Source of the DNA: Pogona vitticeps
Taxonomy: Eukaryota; Chordata; Lepidosauria; Squamata; Agamidae
Direction: 5' to 3'
Length of the DNA: 64,000 nt
Assembly: GCF_051106095.1 (NCBI RefSeq)
Contig: NC_135792.1
Location: 13,821,501-13,885,500, forward strand
The notes below the pieces were generated by a model, which was given only the letters and a program-made list of their open reading frames with translations, made no database searches and was not told the DNA's origin. The stretch's first letter is position 1; every line of letters starts with the position of its first letter. This document shows positions 52,090 through 63,942 of the stretch, piece after piece. Both the position numbers and the translations under genes were made by a program.

Positions 52090-53440
52090 TTAATACAGAA
52101 TACATAACAAAGAAACATTGATGACATTCACAACACATCAAACTTTCTTTATTCATATCAGAGTGTTGCATAACAGGAGAATGATAAGTTTTTTAACTGT
52201 GTAGGGAATTCAAAATAACAGGAAGAGGGGAAGACATTCCAGTATTACCCATTTTCCAGATGCTTTCTCCTAAAATTCTTTAAACAGTATAAAAATGTAT
52301 AAAAGATGTTGAGCTAGAAACACTGCCATAGCAAACCTCTTAAAGATTGAAGTAGATACAGAAAGAACTTTGTTAAAAGCTGAGAACATGTAAAGTCTCT
52401 CAGTGCTTTTATCCCCACAGAGCTTCATAGCTGAGCTGTTAGAAATGCAGACAAAGCCCAGGTTGACCCCACAAGAACCAGACACAGAAAAAGAAAACTA
52501 ACTTGCAGGCTGTGGGAGGTGAGGAAAGATTGTGCCGTGACAATTTGACATCTTTCAGGGCTTGAATAATTCTGCTTTATAACAATCCATTATCTGTAGT
52601 GTGCTGGCTGTGTCATCTAGTTTGACCCTAAAAGCCCCCAGGAATGAAGACAGAGGCACACTTACCCTACAAGCAAGCACAAGTGTCTAGGATCCCTCTC
52701 TGGACCATGGCCATGATGCTCAGGAAATGTGCCTTATAGCTCACTATGGATAGTTAGTCACTTCCTGATACGCATTTGCTTTGGTGCAGAGAAAGCATTT
52801 CCCAAACAGATATTCAATGGGAATCTTAGCCTGTAGACCTCCAGCCCATTCAGTACTGCTTCTGTTGACTTTGGTTCTGAATATATAGATTGCAACTACT
52901 GCTTTTCCTTGATCTACAGCTGTCATTTCCAAACCTCCTTGACAGGGGCTAGACTCGATGATCCATAGGGTCCCTTCCAGCTCTGCAGTTCTAAGATGTT
53001 GATAATTTGCTTTAAGTTTCTGTTAAATGTGAGACTTTATTATTGTGCTTCCATGTCTGTTCACTGATAGATGGTACTGTAACACTGTTCTGTTTGTTTG
53101 CCAAAGAAAGTCCAAATCATAATGGAAGTGGAAATGTTTATCATTTTGATTTTTATAGTCAAAATAAAATCAACAGGCTCAGAAATCCTCATGGTTTCCT
53201 CTTTCTCCATTCAGATATTTCCTTACAACGTTGTAGTTCTCTGAATTTGAAATGCTGTTGAAATAACTACATAACAGCTAATGAACAGGTTTCAAATGGA
53301 TGAAGTTTATGTTCAAGACACTTGCAACCTCACAGATATCCCCTAATCATCAGAACCATGCCCATGGAAGTGGGAACACTGCAGCTGCTAAGCCAGTTTG
53401 CAGGATGTTGCCTTTTTAATGTTTGGAAAATTAGTTTTCT
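52090..53440 (-). other. probable SLC7A9 3' untranslated region
   Basis: There is no coding sequence besides shadows. A CR1 3' remnant lies at 52935-52996 (GGCTAGACTCGATGATCC, GTCCCTTCCAGCTCTGC). Confidence 0.45.
52935..52996 (+). mobile_element. CR1 3'-end remnant
   Basis: The string of GACTCGATGATCC and CCCTTCCAGCTCTGCAGTTCT matches the CR1 tail. A similar shard is at 54283-54335 (GGACTTGATGGCCCCTTCCA). Confidence 0.6.
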
Positions 53441-53502
53441 TCAGTTTTCTCCTTCTGGTGGAACAACCTCTAGCAGCATCTGAAGGTGCATAGTGATGGG
53501 TT
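53441..53502 (-). CDS. SLC7A9: SLC7A9 last coding exon
   Basis: SLC7A9 encodes b(0,+)AT, the 12-helix light chain that pairs with rBAT (SLC3A1) to exchange cystine and dibasic for neutral amino acids at the apical membrane of kidney and gut cells. On the minus strand, after TTTATTTTAG, this exon reads (K)PITMHLQMLLEVVPPEGEN and then TGA. That is nearly the vertebrate b(0,+)AT C-terminus; the VVPPE tail has been linked to ER exit of the complex. Its first two bases complete the lysine codon begun at 55171. Loss-of-function of the human gene causes cystinuria. Confidence 0.93.
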
Positions 53503-53884
53503 CTAAAATAAAGAAGTTGTTAAAAGTTAGATACCACCTTTGACCAGGAGTTACCATTTTTGTGAGACCACTTCTCCTTTTGTGTATAATTACTTCTGTA
53601 TAAATCTCGATGTTGACAGCATGAGTTACTATGATCTCCAGTACTTTTCCTGAGGTCAAAATTAAATTAATTTGGAGAAGATTCCAGAAATCCTGGCTTC
53701 CTATCAGTGATTATGGTGTTCTACACAATACAGCTTCTTGTTTTATTAACACTACAAGATACATTTCAAATTATTTTCAAGTTGCAGGACATTGGGGTTT
53801 TTTTAATGACGCTTTATCATGATACTTGCACTTCAAACTATCAGGTTTCATCCTGAAACAATAGCACACTAAAGATGTCTAGCT

Positions 53885-54021
53885 CACTGGTTCTTAACCT
53901 TGGGTTAACTCAGGAGTTTTGGACTGCAACTCCCAGAAGCCTTCACCACCAGCTGTCCTGACTGGGGTTTCTGGGAGTTGCAGTTCAAAAGCATCCGAGT
54001 AACAAATGTTAAGAACCACTG
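53885..54021. mobile_element. hAT MITE in SLC7A9 intron
   Basis: CACTGGTTCTTAACC and GGTTAAGAACCA...CTG ends lie between perfect 8-bp duplications GTCTAGCT. The body matches 35003-35138. Confidence 0.88.
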
Positions 54022-54062
54022 GTCTAGCTAACAATAATAGAAACCATTTGCTGATGTCTTTC

Positions 54063-54196
54063 TAGTTGCGCTGGCTATATGACCACGGAAACTTTTTGGA
54101 CAAACGCTGGCTCTACAGCTTGGAAACGGGGATGAGCACCGCCCCCTAGATTCGGACACGACTGGACTAAATGTCAGGGGGAACCTTTACTTTTAT
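54063..54196 (+). mobile_element. Sauria-type SINE, 3' part
   Basis: It contains TGGCTATATGACCACGGAAA, ATGAGCACCGCCCCCTAGA, CGGACACGACTGGACTAAAT and the tail GGGGAACCTTTACTTTTA. The head is missing. Confidence 0.8.
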
Positions 54197-54282
54197 CTCA
54201 CTTCCTAGTAATAAGACTGTAATTCCTTTTTTCAAATATTCCCTGTTTAAGATATCCTTTGACTTGTATTCCTGCATTGAGC

Positions 54283-54335
54283 AGGGGATTGGACTTGATG
54301 GCCCCTTCCAACTTCACTCTTCTATGATTCTATCT
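54283..54335 (+). mobile_element. CR1 3'-end remnant
   Basis: GGGATTGGACTTGATGGCCC and CTTCTATGATTCTATC form the CR1 tail. Confidence 0.55.
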
Positions 54336-54875
54336 GGCATGGGAAGCCACTTGTGGAAAACAGTGCCAACCCTATTCAGAAACTCACCCTTAGCTGCATT
54401 TCAGAATTCAGGAGATTTTCTTGACTTGAGTGTAAATGTCTTTTGCTATTGTCCACCTTCATATAATTTCATTCATGTTTACTCATATAACTATCCCTAT
54501 CTTTCCACTTCTAATTAACTTTCTTCCACCAAGATTTTAAAAAGAATCGTCCTTGGATTTTGGAATATTTTCTGGCACCAGTGAGGAAGTCAGTGTATTG
54601 AAGATTTGGATTTCATATACACTTCTCATATTTCCTGACCCCTCATTATAGCTTGGCAAAAACTAGCATGGGACTCTCTCTCTCTCTCTCTACACTATGG
54701 CAACCAACTTTTTAGGTCTTTTTTCATTCTAGCTTTTTTAAATGTATTGTTAAATAAATGTATTGCCCTACATGGCAAAGGATCTCAGATGTAGGGACAC
54801 TGGTTGAATTCTGTTAGACTAAATCCCTCTCATGCTGTGGATCTTCTCTAGCTAGGACTACAATTATTAGTAGTA

Positions 54876-54921
54876 TGTTTGTTTGTTTGATTGTTTGTTT
54901 GTTTGTTATTTATTTATTTAG
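54876..54921. repeat. (GTTT)n / (ATTT)n simple repeat
   Basis: A run of GTTT units passes into ATTT units. Confidence 0.85.
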
Positions 54922-55170
54922 TTTCATTTTACAATTTAATTTAGGACACTTTTTACAATTATTTAGATGACAGAAGCCACACAACACAGTACCTACATTA
55001 TAGGGTAGCTGTATGCAGGAAAATACGTACTAAAGAGAAGGAAGATTATTTACTGGTATGATGCTTCCTTTTGGAGCAACATAACTCCTGGTTAGACAGC
55101 TAGACTCAAGAGTATTTTAGCACAGAAGCAGCTCATATTTTGAGTCACCCCAAAAAAGACAGATACTCAC

Positions 55171-55345
55171 TTGATATTTTTTGAGCCCATCCAAATCTGT
55201 AGTGAATAAAAAGGACATAAAAGACAAGTCCACCAAGAATAAATAGGCAACAGTACAAGTATGCCCACTCAGGGGTGGTGATAATAGGAGCCAGGACCAG
55301 GATTATAGCAATTAATGTCACAATGATGGGAATGATAAGAGGTAC
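55171..55345 (-). CDS. SLC7A9: SLC7A9 exon (last two transmembrane helices)
   Basis: Minus strand. The exon starts after TTGTCTTGCAG in phase 0 and has 58 codons plus one base, ending at GTGAGT. It reads [39 protein letters not shown] and [18 protein letters not shown]. Two hydrophobic helices (TM11 and TM12 in the LAT fold) are separated by the TPEWAYL loop, which is diagnostic of b(0,+)AT. The leftover A joins AA of the next exon as lysine. Confidence 0.95.
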
Positions 55346-56163
55346 CTGCAAGACAAAAAGAGGTAAATTTGGTGATCTGGGTTCCTTAACAGGACCAAAC
55401 TGGGGCTGTTCAGACTGGCTATTTTGGGTGTGGGGTAGATTGGGCTACAAAAGGTGTGTTGAGGTCAGGGGAGGGGAAGGAACAATGTGCCATTTGGCGT
55501 GCTCTTCCTGTCCAAACAATAAATGGCCCCTTCTAGCCCCGTCAGCTGTCCATTAAGTGCATCCCCTCATTGTCTGAGGATGAGGGCAAACGAAATTATT
55601 TGTTTCCCTTCTCCCTATTTCCTTTCTCCCCCCCTCTCCAACTTTCTCTCTCAGACTCTCCCTCAGAATCTGCAGCTCTGGGGACCTGCTTTTGGGGGAT
55701 ATAACTCGGACATCCCAAATCAAATATTTACTAGCTGAAGACTTGCTGCGAGTTTTGCATCTCTCACACAAGGACCTTTCTACTGCTCCTGGAAGTCCTG
55801 AATTGGACAAATTATGAAGTGTGCAAATGGCCAAAACTGCTAATAGTTCAGCATTTTACTTCATTCTGAGCAGGTACAGCAGGTGCCCTGAAAGAAACCA
55901 CAAAACAGCCCGACATGTGGAGGGTTTTTGTTTGCTTGCTTTGTGGTTCATTTCATGCTAGTCTAGTTTTTGAATGAGCAGTTAACACCCATGAGCTTTA
56001 CAAAAGACCTACTTCTAGTGGAGAAAAAAATTGGTAGAACAGGTTTATTCACAGGGATCTACACTGCTGCCTTTTTTCAAAGGACTTTCCTTGGGAGTGG
56101 GGCCACAGACTATCTTTGTGAGTGCCTACAGTTCAAAATTCAGCGCTGCACCACTGTACTTAC
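55346..56163 (-). other. SLC7A9 intron, nothing recognised
   Basis: Ordinary intron sequence. No repeat was identified. Confidence 0.5.
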
Positions 56164-56313
56164 ACGGATAGGCCTTTTATGTTCTTTTTTGGTAAAGCGC
56201 ATGACAATAAGTCCTAATACAGTCAAACCATAGAATAGCCAGACTGCAAAGCTGAAGTAATTGATGAGTGTGTTGATGTCTCCAGGGATGATATAAATAA
56301 TAGCTACTGCACC
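56164..56313 (-). CDS. SLC7A9: SLC7A9 exon (TM10 region)
   Basis: Exactly 50 codons, phase 0 at both ends, between a CTTTCAG acceptor and a GTAAGT donor. It reads [40 protein letters not shown] and [10 protein letters not shown]. The PGDIN..INYFSF..WLFYGL block is strongly conserved in b(0,+)AT. The basic KKEHKRPIR end is a cytoplasmic loop. Confidence 0.95.
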
Positions 56314-56546
56314 CTGAAAGTTAAAAAATAAATTTAAAAGATATATTGTGGGGTAGGAACAATAGAAGAAGTCAATTTCTTAGTATTGGAGGTGCACTAA
56401 TCCAATGGCCATTCTTAATGTATTTGATTATCAGCCAGACAGCTTCCAGTCAAACACTGGCTTTGAACTGGCGTTTTGCCTTTTTTAGCATGATTAATCT
56501 CTAATTGATTTGAAGTTGGCAACCCTACTACTTGGTTGCTTCTTTA

Positions 56547-56912
<366 letters not shown>

Positions 56913-57296
56913 TCATAAGCCTTTAATCAATCAATAGGTGGGGAGATGCTTCAATTACGCTGCTAGCATCCTCCATCTTCAACTAGGGCTGAATGGAAGT
57001 GGATAGCAACAACTTCTAGAGGGGTACAGATTGCCCAGATGCATCTAAAAGTGCATGAAGCAGGGAGACCTCTCCATGTTTGCATCTGGTGGTGCCCTTT
57101 GGATATAGGAGAGAATTGAGATAGTAATGCAAAACTGTGTTCATGTCTACAATAGCATAAGGCTGGATTAACTGAAATAAGACAAGATGGAATATCTCGG
57201 GCAATAAGACGATGTATTGCTAAAATATCTGTCATCAATGCTTTTGACTGTCACCTGGCATCTACAGGAAAACAGTAGAGGGACTTAGCTAACGTA

Positions 57297-57524
57297 CCAT
57301 ATTTTTTCCGTCTATAAGACGCCCCCATGTATAAAATGCCCCCCACTTTTCTAACACAAAATTAAGAAATCTAAGCAGGGTTTAGCAAGTGGAGGGGGAA
57401 AGCAGGGATCAAAGCCCTTTGATGATTCCTGCTTTCCCCGCCTCCTTCCGTGTATAAGACGACCCTCAATTATTAATCTACAGATTTTAGACAAAAGCAT
57501 TGTCTTATACGCGGAAAAATATGG
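57297..57524. mobile_element. short MITE in SLC7A9 intron
   Basis: CCATATTTTTTCCGTCTATA and TATACGCGGAAAAATATGG form terminal repeats between TA dinucleotides, each followed inward by GTCTTATA-type sequence. No coding. Confidence 0.8.
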
Positions 57525-57684
57525 TAATTTCAAGCTGGCTCTGAATATTGTGTGTATTTTAATTATGAGCCTACACATTTTGCAGCCTGATTGTACAGGG
57601 TGCATTGGGTGTTTTACTGCATAGTTTTAATTCACAACTTTAATCAGTGTTTTGGAATTCTAGGTCAAGCTGTTTGGAATTTTA

Positions 57685-58720
<1,036 letters not shown>

Positions 58721-61700
58721 CTTGCAACTGAATTTTTTTTTTTTTTTTTAATGGCTTTTTTTTTTATTATTTTTACATATCCATACATAACCATTTCTCT
58801 TATCTTTACATAGTCATCATTTCTCCTATTTATTTCTACCCCCTTATCCCACCCCCCCAAAGAAAAAAAAAAAAAAAAAACAGAAAAAGACCATTTAATT
58901 TTAAATCTGCAACCATGAGCACACCTTTTGGAGTTTAACCAATATAACATTATTGGCCCCCCCTTCTCTTACCCATCTTACATATCCCGACCATTTCTTT
59001 CTTATCTCTAATGTTTTTTCTTCCCATACCTTATCCTGTGACAAAATCGACAGTATGTCTGATTGAATCCATTCATATAAATACCAATTCCATCTTTCCA
59101 AAGTCCATTTTGATGCATCCTTCCACCCATAAGCTATTACTGCATGTGCTGCTATAATCATAGCTTTAAATAAATTCTGTTTAGGTTTTTTTACTTTATT
59201 ATTCCCCAGAACTCCCATAAACAAGATTTTCCCAGTCAGCTGCAAGTTAATATTACATACGGCGTTCACCTTTTCTAAAATCAGCTGCCAAAATTCAATA
59301 ACCTTAGGGCATTCGCACCAAAGATGTGCATAATATCCCTTACTCCTCTTACAATGCCAGCAACTTGAATTCAAACCTTTTATCATATAAGACAACTGAG
59401 GGGGTGTCCTATACCATTTCAATATTAATTTCATCTCCAATTCTCTAAATTTATCCATTTTGATTTCCAATATGCCGTCCATTAACCCATCTATTTCGTA
59501 TGCTGACAATGTCATTTCTCTTTCCCACTTCGTTTGTATTGTCCCAATCATATAATCTTTATCTGTATTTATCAAGTTATACAACTTCCTTGCAATACCC
59601 TTCTTATTATCCTCTTTATTATTATATAGTTTTTCTAGCGGGGTATTCTCTTTATTTAGTATTCCAGAATACCTTCTCTGTTTCAAAATATTGTATAAAG
59701 CCATAATCTGTAACCAGTATTGTCTTCCAACTTGTCCTACTACATTTTGTGCCGGAATCTGTATCCCCTGAGGGTTGTATAAATCCTTCACTCTATAATA
59801 GCCGGTTTCTTTTAGTTTCTTCCAAAAAGTTTTCTCAATTTTCAAATCCTCACCTAGAGATTCTAGTGGGGTCCATTTGGAAAGACTTGGCATCCAATTA
59901 AGTTGCCTTTCCCCCCATATTATTAATGCTGTCTGTCTTGGACCTATTGTATTTTTAATGTCTTTTTTAACCTTCTGTGTAAATATTCCAAATTTACCTA
60001 CTTCTTTATTTATTGTATCCTCCCATCTTACCCATTTCTCCACACTTTTCCCATCTAATTCCAATAGCATTTTAATTTGAAAAGCTTCGTAATAGCTTTC
60101 CAAATGTGGGAGACCCCACCCTAAATCTTCCTGTGGTGAATATATTACCCTCTTTACTATTCTAGCTTTCTTCTTCCCAAAAACCCAATTTTTTAATTCT
60201 TGGTCCCATACAGCTAATTGTTTTTTAGGGATGTACTCCGGGAGTACCTGAAATAGATATAACATCTTTGGTATTATAAACATTTTTATTGCCCTTATTT
60301 TCCCTAAAATACTTATATATCTATTATCCCATTCGTTTAGTTTTTCCTGTATCCTTCTCCAAGTTATTTTATAATTAGTTCCCATCAAATTTTTAATACT
60401 TTTTGTTATTGTTATACCTAAATACTTTAATCTCCTAATTCCTAATTTCATACCTGTCAGCTTTGCTATTTCTTTTTGTTCCTTTAAATCTATCCTTTTA
60501 AACATTATTTCTGATTTCGAAATATTTACTCCTAAACCTGAATATTCTTTAAACTCTTCTAAAATTATCAGTAGTTCTCTTATTGCATCAAGAGGATTTT
60601 GTAACACCAATATTATATCATCCGCATACAGATTTAATTTAATTACCTCTTTCCCTACTGTATATCCTCTTATTTTACTACTACTTCTAATTTTTTCGGC
60701 TAAGGGTTCCATAGATAACACAAACAGCATTGGGGATAAGGGACATCCCTGCTTCACTCCTCTCTGGAGCAAAATTTCTTTTGTATAATTATCATTAACT
60801 TTAATCATTGCCTTCCCTTCTCTATAAATTTCTTTTAATGCTATCAAAAAGGGACCGTCAAATCCAAATTTACTTAGTACTTGAAATAAATACCCATGAC
60901 TTAGAGTGTCAAATGCCTTATATACATCTAATTTTAAAAGGGCAAATCTTCCTTCACTGTTTCCGTGATGTAGAGTATTAATCACATTCCTTATAGGGTG
61001 TCCAATATATCTCCCTTTAACAAAACCATATTGATCCTCTCCTATTAATCTTGGGAGTGTTTTCTCTAATCTATTTGCTAAAATTTTTGCAAAAATTTTA
61101 TAATCCTGGTTTGTTAAACTAATAGGCCTATAAGAGTTGGGGTCCGTCGGGTCTCTCGATTGTTTCAAGATTATCATGATTTCTGTTTTCCTCCATGATT
61201 CAGGGGCTCTCCCTCCCTTCATTATCTTGTTAAACAAACTCTGCATTTCTGGAACTATTAAAGGCCCCACCATTTTATAAAATTCTGATGTAAAACCATC
61301 TAAGCCTGGTGATTTCCTACTTTTTAAATTTTTAATAACTGTCAAGATTTCTTGTTGTGTGATTTCTTCATTTAAAATTGCTAAATCTTGTTTCTTAATT
61401 TTGTTCACAATAGCTTCTTCAAATTGTTTCTCTTCATTTACTTTAAATAACTTACTATAAAAATCTTCAAAGATCTCCCTTATTTGTTTGTCTTTAAACA
61501 CCTTACTTCCCGTTTCATTTTTCATGCACCCTATCTTTTGTTTTTCCTTTCTTTTCTTCAAATAGTTTGCCAATCTTTTCATCGAGTTTATATTTATTCT
61601 CTGATACTCATTCCTCACCAATAAATCTTTTTTCCACAAAAACAAATTATCTAACTCTTGCAACTCATCTTTCACCCTATTCAACTGTTCTTGTATTTGT

Positions 61701-61850
61701 CTTTCAAACTTCACCTGTAATCTTCTTTGTAATTCAACTATCTCCTTTAGTTTTTGTTCCCTTTTAAAATTCACCTTTCTTCTAAAATGAATTTCTTTAG
61801 AAATACATATTCCCCTGATTACTGCCTTATATACATCTTGCAACTGAATT
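58721..61850 (-). mobile_element. young 5'-truncated L1 LINE in SLC7A9 intron
   Basis: A 14-bp target duplication, CTTGCAACTGAATT, is present at 58721-58734 and 61837-61850. The poly(A) tail appears as T-runs from 58735. The insert of about 3.1 kb lies on the minus strand, that is, sense with SLC7A9. It holds the C-terminal two thirds of ORF2. The perfect duplication and long open frame indicate recent insertion. Confidence 0.92.
58901..61843 (-). CDS. L1 ORF2, 5'-truncated, open 980 codons
   Basis: The frame opens at the truncation point, in the target duplication, so its first residues are not a real start. Endonuclease is missing. Reverse transcriptase shows LKSRKSPGLDGFTSEFYKM, NSYRPISLTNQDYKIFAKIL, IGEDQYGFVKGRYIGHPIRN, VKQGCPLSPMLFVLSMEPLA and LNLYADDIILVLQNPLDAI (YADD intact). 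The C-terminal Cys cluster SSCWHCKRSKGYYAHLWCEC follows near residue 850. The frame runs to a stop at 58901 without interruption. Confidence 0.9.
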   Translation of the reverse strand: MQDVYKAVIRGICISKEIHFRRKVNFKREQKLKEIVELQRRLQVKFERQIQEQLNRVKDELQELDNLFLWKKDLLVRNEYQRININSMKRLANYLKKRKEKQKIGCMKNETGSKVFKDKQIREIFEDFYSKLFKVNEEKQFEEAIVNKIKKQDLAILNEEITQQEILTVIKNLKSRKSPGLDGFTSEFYKMVGPLIVPEMQSLFNKIMKGGRAPESWRKTEIMIILKQSRDPTDPNSYRPISLTNQDYKIFAKILANRLEKTLPRLIGEDQYGFVKGRYIGHPIRNVINTLHHGNSEGRFALLKLDVYKAFDTLSHGYLFQVLSKFGFDGPFLIALKEIYREGKAMIKVNDNYTKEILLQRGVKQGCPLSPMLFVLSMEPLAEKIRSSSKIRGYTVGKEVIKLNLYADDIILVLQNPLDAIRELLIILEEFKEYSGLGVNISKSEIMFKRIDLKEQKEIAKLTGMKLGIRRLKYLGITITKSIKNLMGTNYKITWRRIQEKLNEWDNRYISILGKIRAIKMFIIPKMLYLFQVLPEYIPKKQLAVWDQELKNWVFGKKKARIVKRVIYSPQEDLGWGLPHLESYYEAFQIKMLLELDGKSVEKWVRWEDTINKEVGKFGIFTQKVKKDIKNTIGPRQTALIIWGERQLNWMPSLSKWTPLESLGEDLKIEKTFWKKLKETGYYRVKDLYNPQGIQIPAQNVVGQVGRQYWLQIMALYNILKQRRYSGILNKENTPLEKLYNNKEDNKKGIARKLYNLINTDKDYMIGTIQTKWEREMTLSAYEIDGLMDGILEIKMDKFRELEMKLILKWYRTPPQLSYMIKGLNSSCWHCKRSKGYYAHLWCECPKVIEFWQLILEKVNAVCNINLQLTGKILFMGVLGNNKVKKPKQNLFKAMIIAAHAVIAYGWKDASKWTLERWNWYLYEWIQSDILSILSQDKVWEEKTLEIRKKWSGYVRWVREGGANNVILVKLQKVCSWLQI

Positions 61851-62440
61851 GAACTTTGTCAGTTCTCCCACTGGCTGAAGCAACAAATTGTTATGCATTT
61901 GGCTTATAAATGTGTCTACATGCAAAGTTAGTGAGGTTCATTTTGGAGAATGGAATGTTTCTTTGGGTATGTAGCATTCCGTCTAGCGTTCTACAGTGTT
62001 GGACTGGATGCAGGGGAACGGAGCTCAACTCAGGTGCAAGAAGATTCAAAAGCAACTCTCTGTATGCTCCTGTCTCCAGCTCTACTGGAACCACTACATA
62101 CCAGTACACATGCTCAGGCTGATTCACTAGCGGGTCAGTTCTGATACAAATAAATTATGTCTGCAGTCCTAATTAAGCACTGGTAGGAAGTGAATCTCCG
62201 TGAACTCAGAAAAGGCCTAACTAGCCACTATAACTTTAGTCCCATTGGATGATGATGCATAGTTGTTTGGTCTTGGTTTTGTTTTTAAGCCAGGATAGGA
62301 GCAGGAGCAGATTGGGATCAGAAGCATGGTGTGACTTGAGGGAGGCTTGGATTCATTTTGTTTTTCGACACCCTACTATTAAAACCTTTCTGTGCTTCCA
62401 GTAGAATCTGTGGCAGGGACACAAACACACACAGATATAC
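61851..62440 (-). other. SLC7A9 intron, nothing recognised
   Basis: Unique-looking sequence, no repeat identified. Confidence 0.4.
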
Positions 62441-62712
62441 CGTGTTTCCCAAAAATAAGACAGGATCTTATATTAATTTTTTGCTCTAAAAAAACGTTAG
62501 GGCTTGTTTTCAGGGGATGTATTTTTTTTTCAAGTATAACAATCTACATTTATTCAAATACAGTCATGTCATCTTCTGGTTGCTGCACAAGGGTGGAGGG
62601 TGGGGTTTCATTTAAATGAGGCTTATTTTTGAGGTGGGATATTACAAGCATCCTGAAAAAATCATACTAGGGCTTATTTTCAGGTTAGGTCTTATTTTCG
62701 AGGAAACAGGGT
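62441..62712. mobile_element. MITE with ATAAGAC-type ends
   Basis: TACCGTGTTTCCCAAAAATA and (complement) TACCCTGTTTCCTCGAAAAT are the ends, each followed by AAGAC-like sequence. It is directly adjacent to the next MITE. Confidence 0.75.
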
Positions 62713-63171
62713 ATGGTGGTGCCCCGCTTGATGCTTACCCCGCATTATGTTGAAATCGGTTTACGATGAGTTTTTTGCGATCGCTATTGTGATCGCAAAA
62801 CGATGGTTCCAATGGGTTTTGGTTTTTTTTGCTTGACGTCGATTAGGAGCCTGCTTCGCAAACCGTTTGTTTGCTGAACAATGATTTTTCCGGCTCCGCA
62901 AAATGACTTCCCTTCGTAAAATGGCTTCCCTCCCTTCGCAAAATGGCTGCCTTCCGGGCCCCTGCTTCAGAAGACAGCAATTGTAAACAGCTGATCGGCA
63001 GTTCTCTATGGGCAATCTTCACTGGACAATGAGGTATTTCCCCATTGGAATGCATTGAGCGGTTTTCAATGCATTCCAATGGGTTTTGGTTTTTTTCCGC
63101 TTGACGACGATTTCGCTTTACAGAGATTTTGCTGGAACGGATTATCATCATCAAGCAGGGCGCCATTGTAT
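62713..63171. mobile_element. Tigger-like MITE
   Basis: GGTGGTGCCCCGCTTGATGC opens and ATCAAGCAGGGCGCCATTG closes it, beside TA dinucleotides. It contains internal GCATTCCAATGGGTTTTGG and tandem CTTCGCAAAATGGCTTCC-like units at 62885-62960. Confidence 0.75.
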
Positions 63172-63265
63172 TCACAATGGAAGGAAAGACATAATTGGTC
63201 TCAAGGGGAATTTTCCACTATACCAACCTGAATGTACTGATCCTGTCCAATTTTTAAAAATAAGT

Positions 63266-63440
63266 TAATTCAGACCTGGTTAGTTCTTGGATAGGAGACC
63301 ACAAGGTAACAGCTGAGCTCTGAAGATATGGCTTGGACAATATCCTTCTTTAAAATTCTTAGAGAACTACTGCTAGCCAATGTCAACAATACTGGGCTAA
63401 ATGTACCTGTTGTCTCCCAGTATATGGCAAACTCCTACAT
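63266..63440 (+). mobile_element. 5S rRNA-derived SINE
   Basis: GACCTGGTTAGTTCTTGGAT and AGGAGACCACAAGGTAAC match the 3' part of 5S rRNA, including its internal control region. They are followed by a SINE-type body (CAATACTGGGCTAAATGTAC). It is too incomplete to be a 5S gene. Confidence 0.6.
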
Positions 63441-63942
63441 TCCTCCAGTCATGAATACCAAGCACTGTGATGTCCAGTTCTAATACAGACCATAGCTGGG
63501 TCTACCCTGAGTCTACCCTGTGACACACACATATCTGACCATGCAAGCCTCCCCTGCAATAGCTAGTTATTTTAAAAAGCCAAGCTATTCAAGCAAAAAT
63601 TACATGACAACTATCACATGTAGACTGTAATCCTGTTACACAGTTATGTAAGAAGTGTAACTTTTACTGGAGAATTACCACAAATTAAGAACTCTGTGGA
63701 TAATATCTGTTGCATACTGAGTCATGTGACTGGACATGCCACAGATAATGCTTATAGATATTTAACTATGGCAGTTCTCCACTCAAAGTTACACCTTTTG
63801 CATAACTAACAAGATTTTGGCTGTAGTATATACTGTGAATAAACACACTCAAGCATTGGTTTTAAATAAATATAGGAATATTATTTCATAAACGCTACAA
63901 AGTTTTGGGGTTTTATTGGTTTAACCCTTTAAAAGAAAAAAA
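63441..63942 (-). other. SLC7A9 intron, nothing recognised
   Basis: Unique-looking sequence up to the DIRS edge. Confidence 0.4.

Noticed and set aside
63266-63320. A functional 5S rRNA gene.
   Set aside because: Only the 3' half is recognisable and it is fused to a SINE-like tail.
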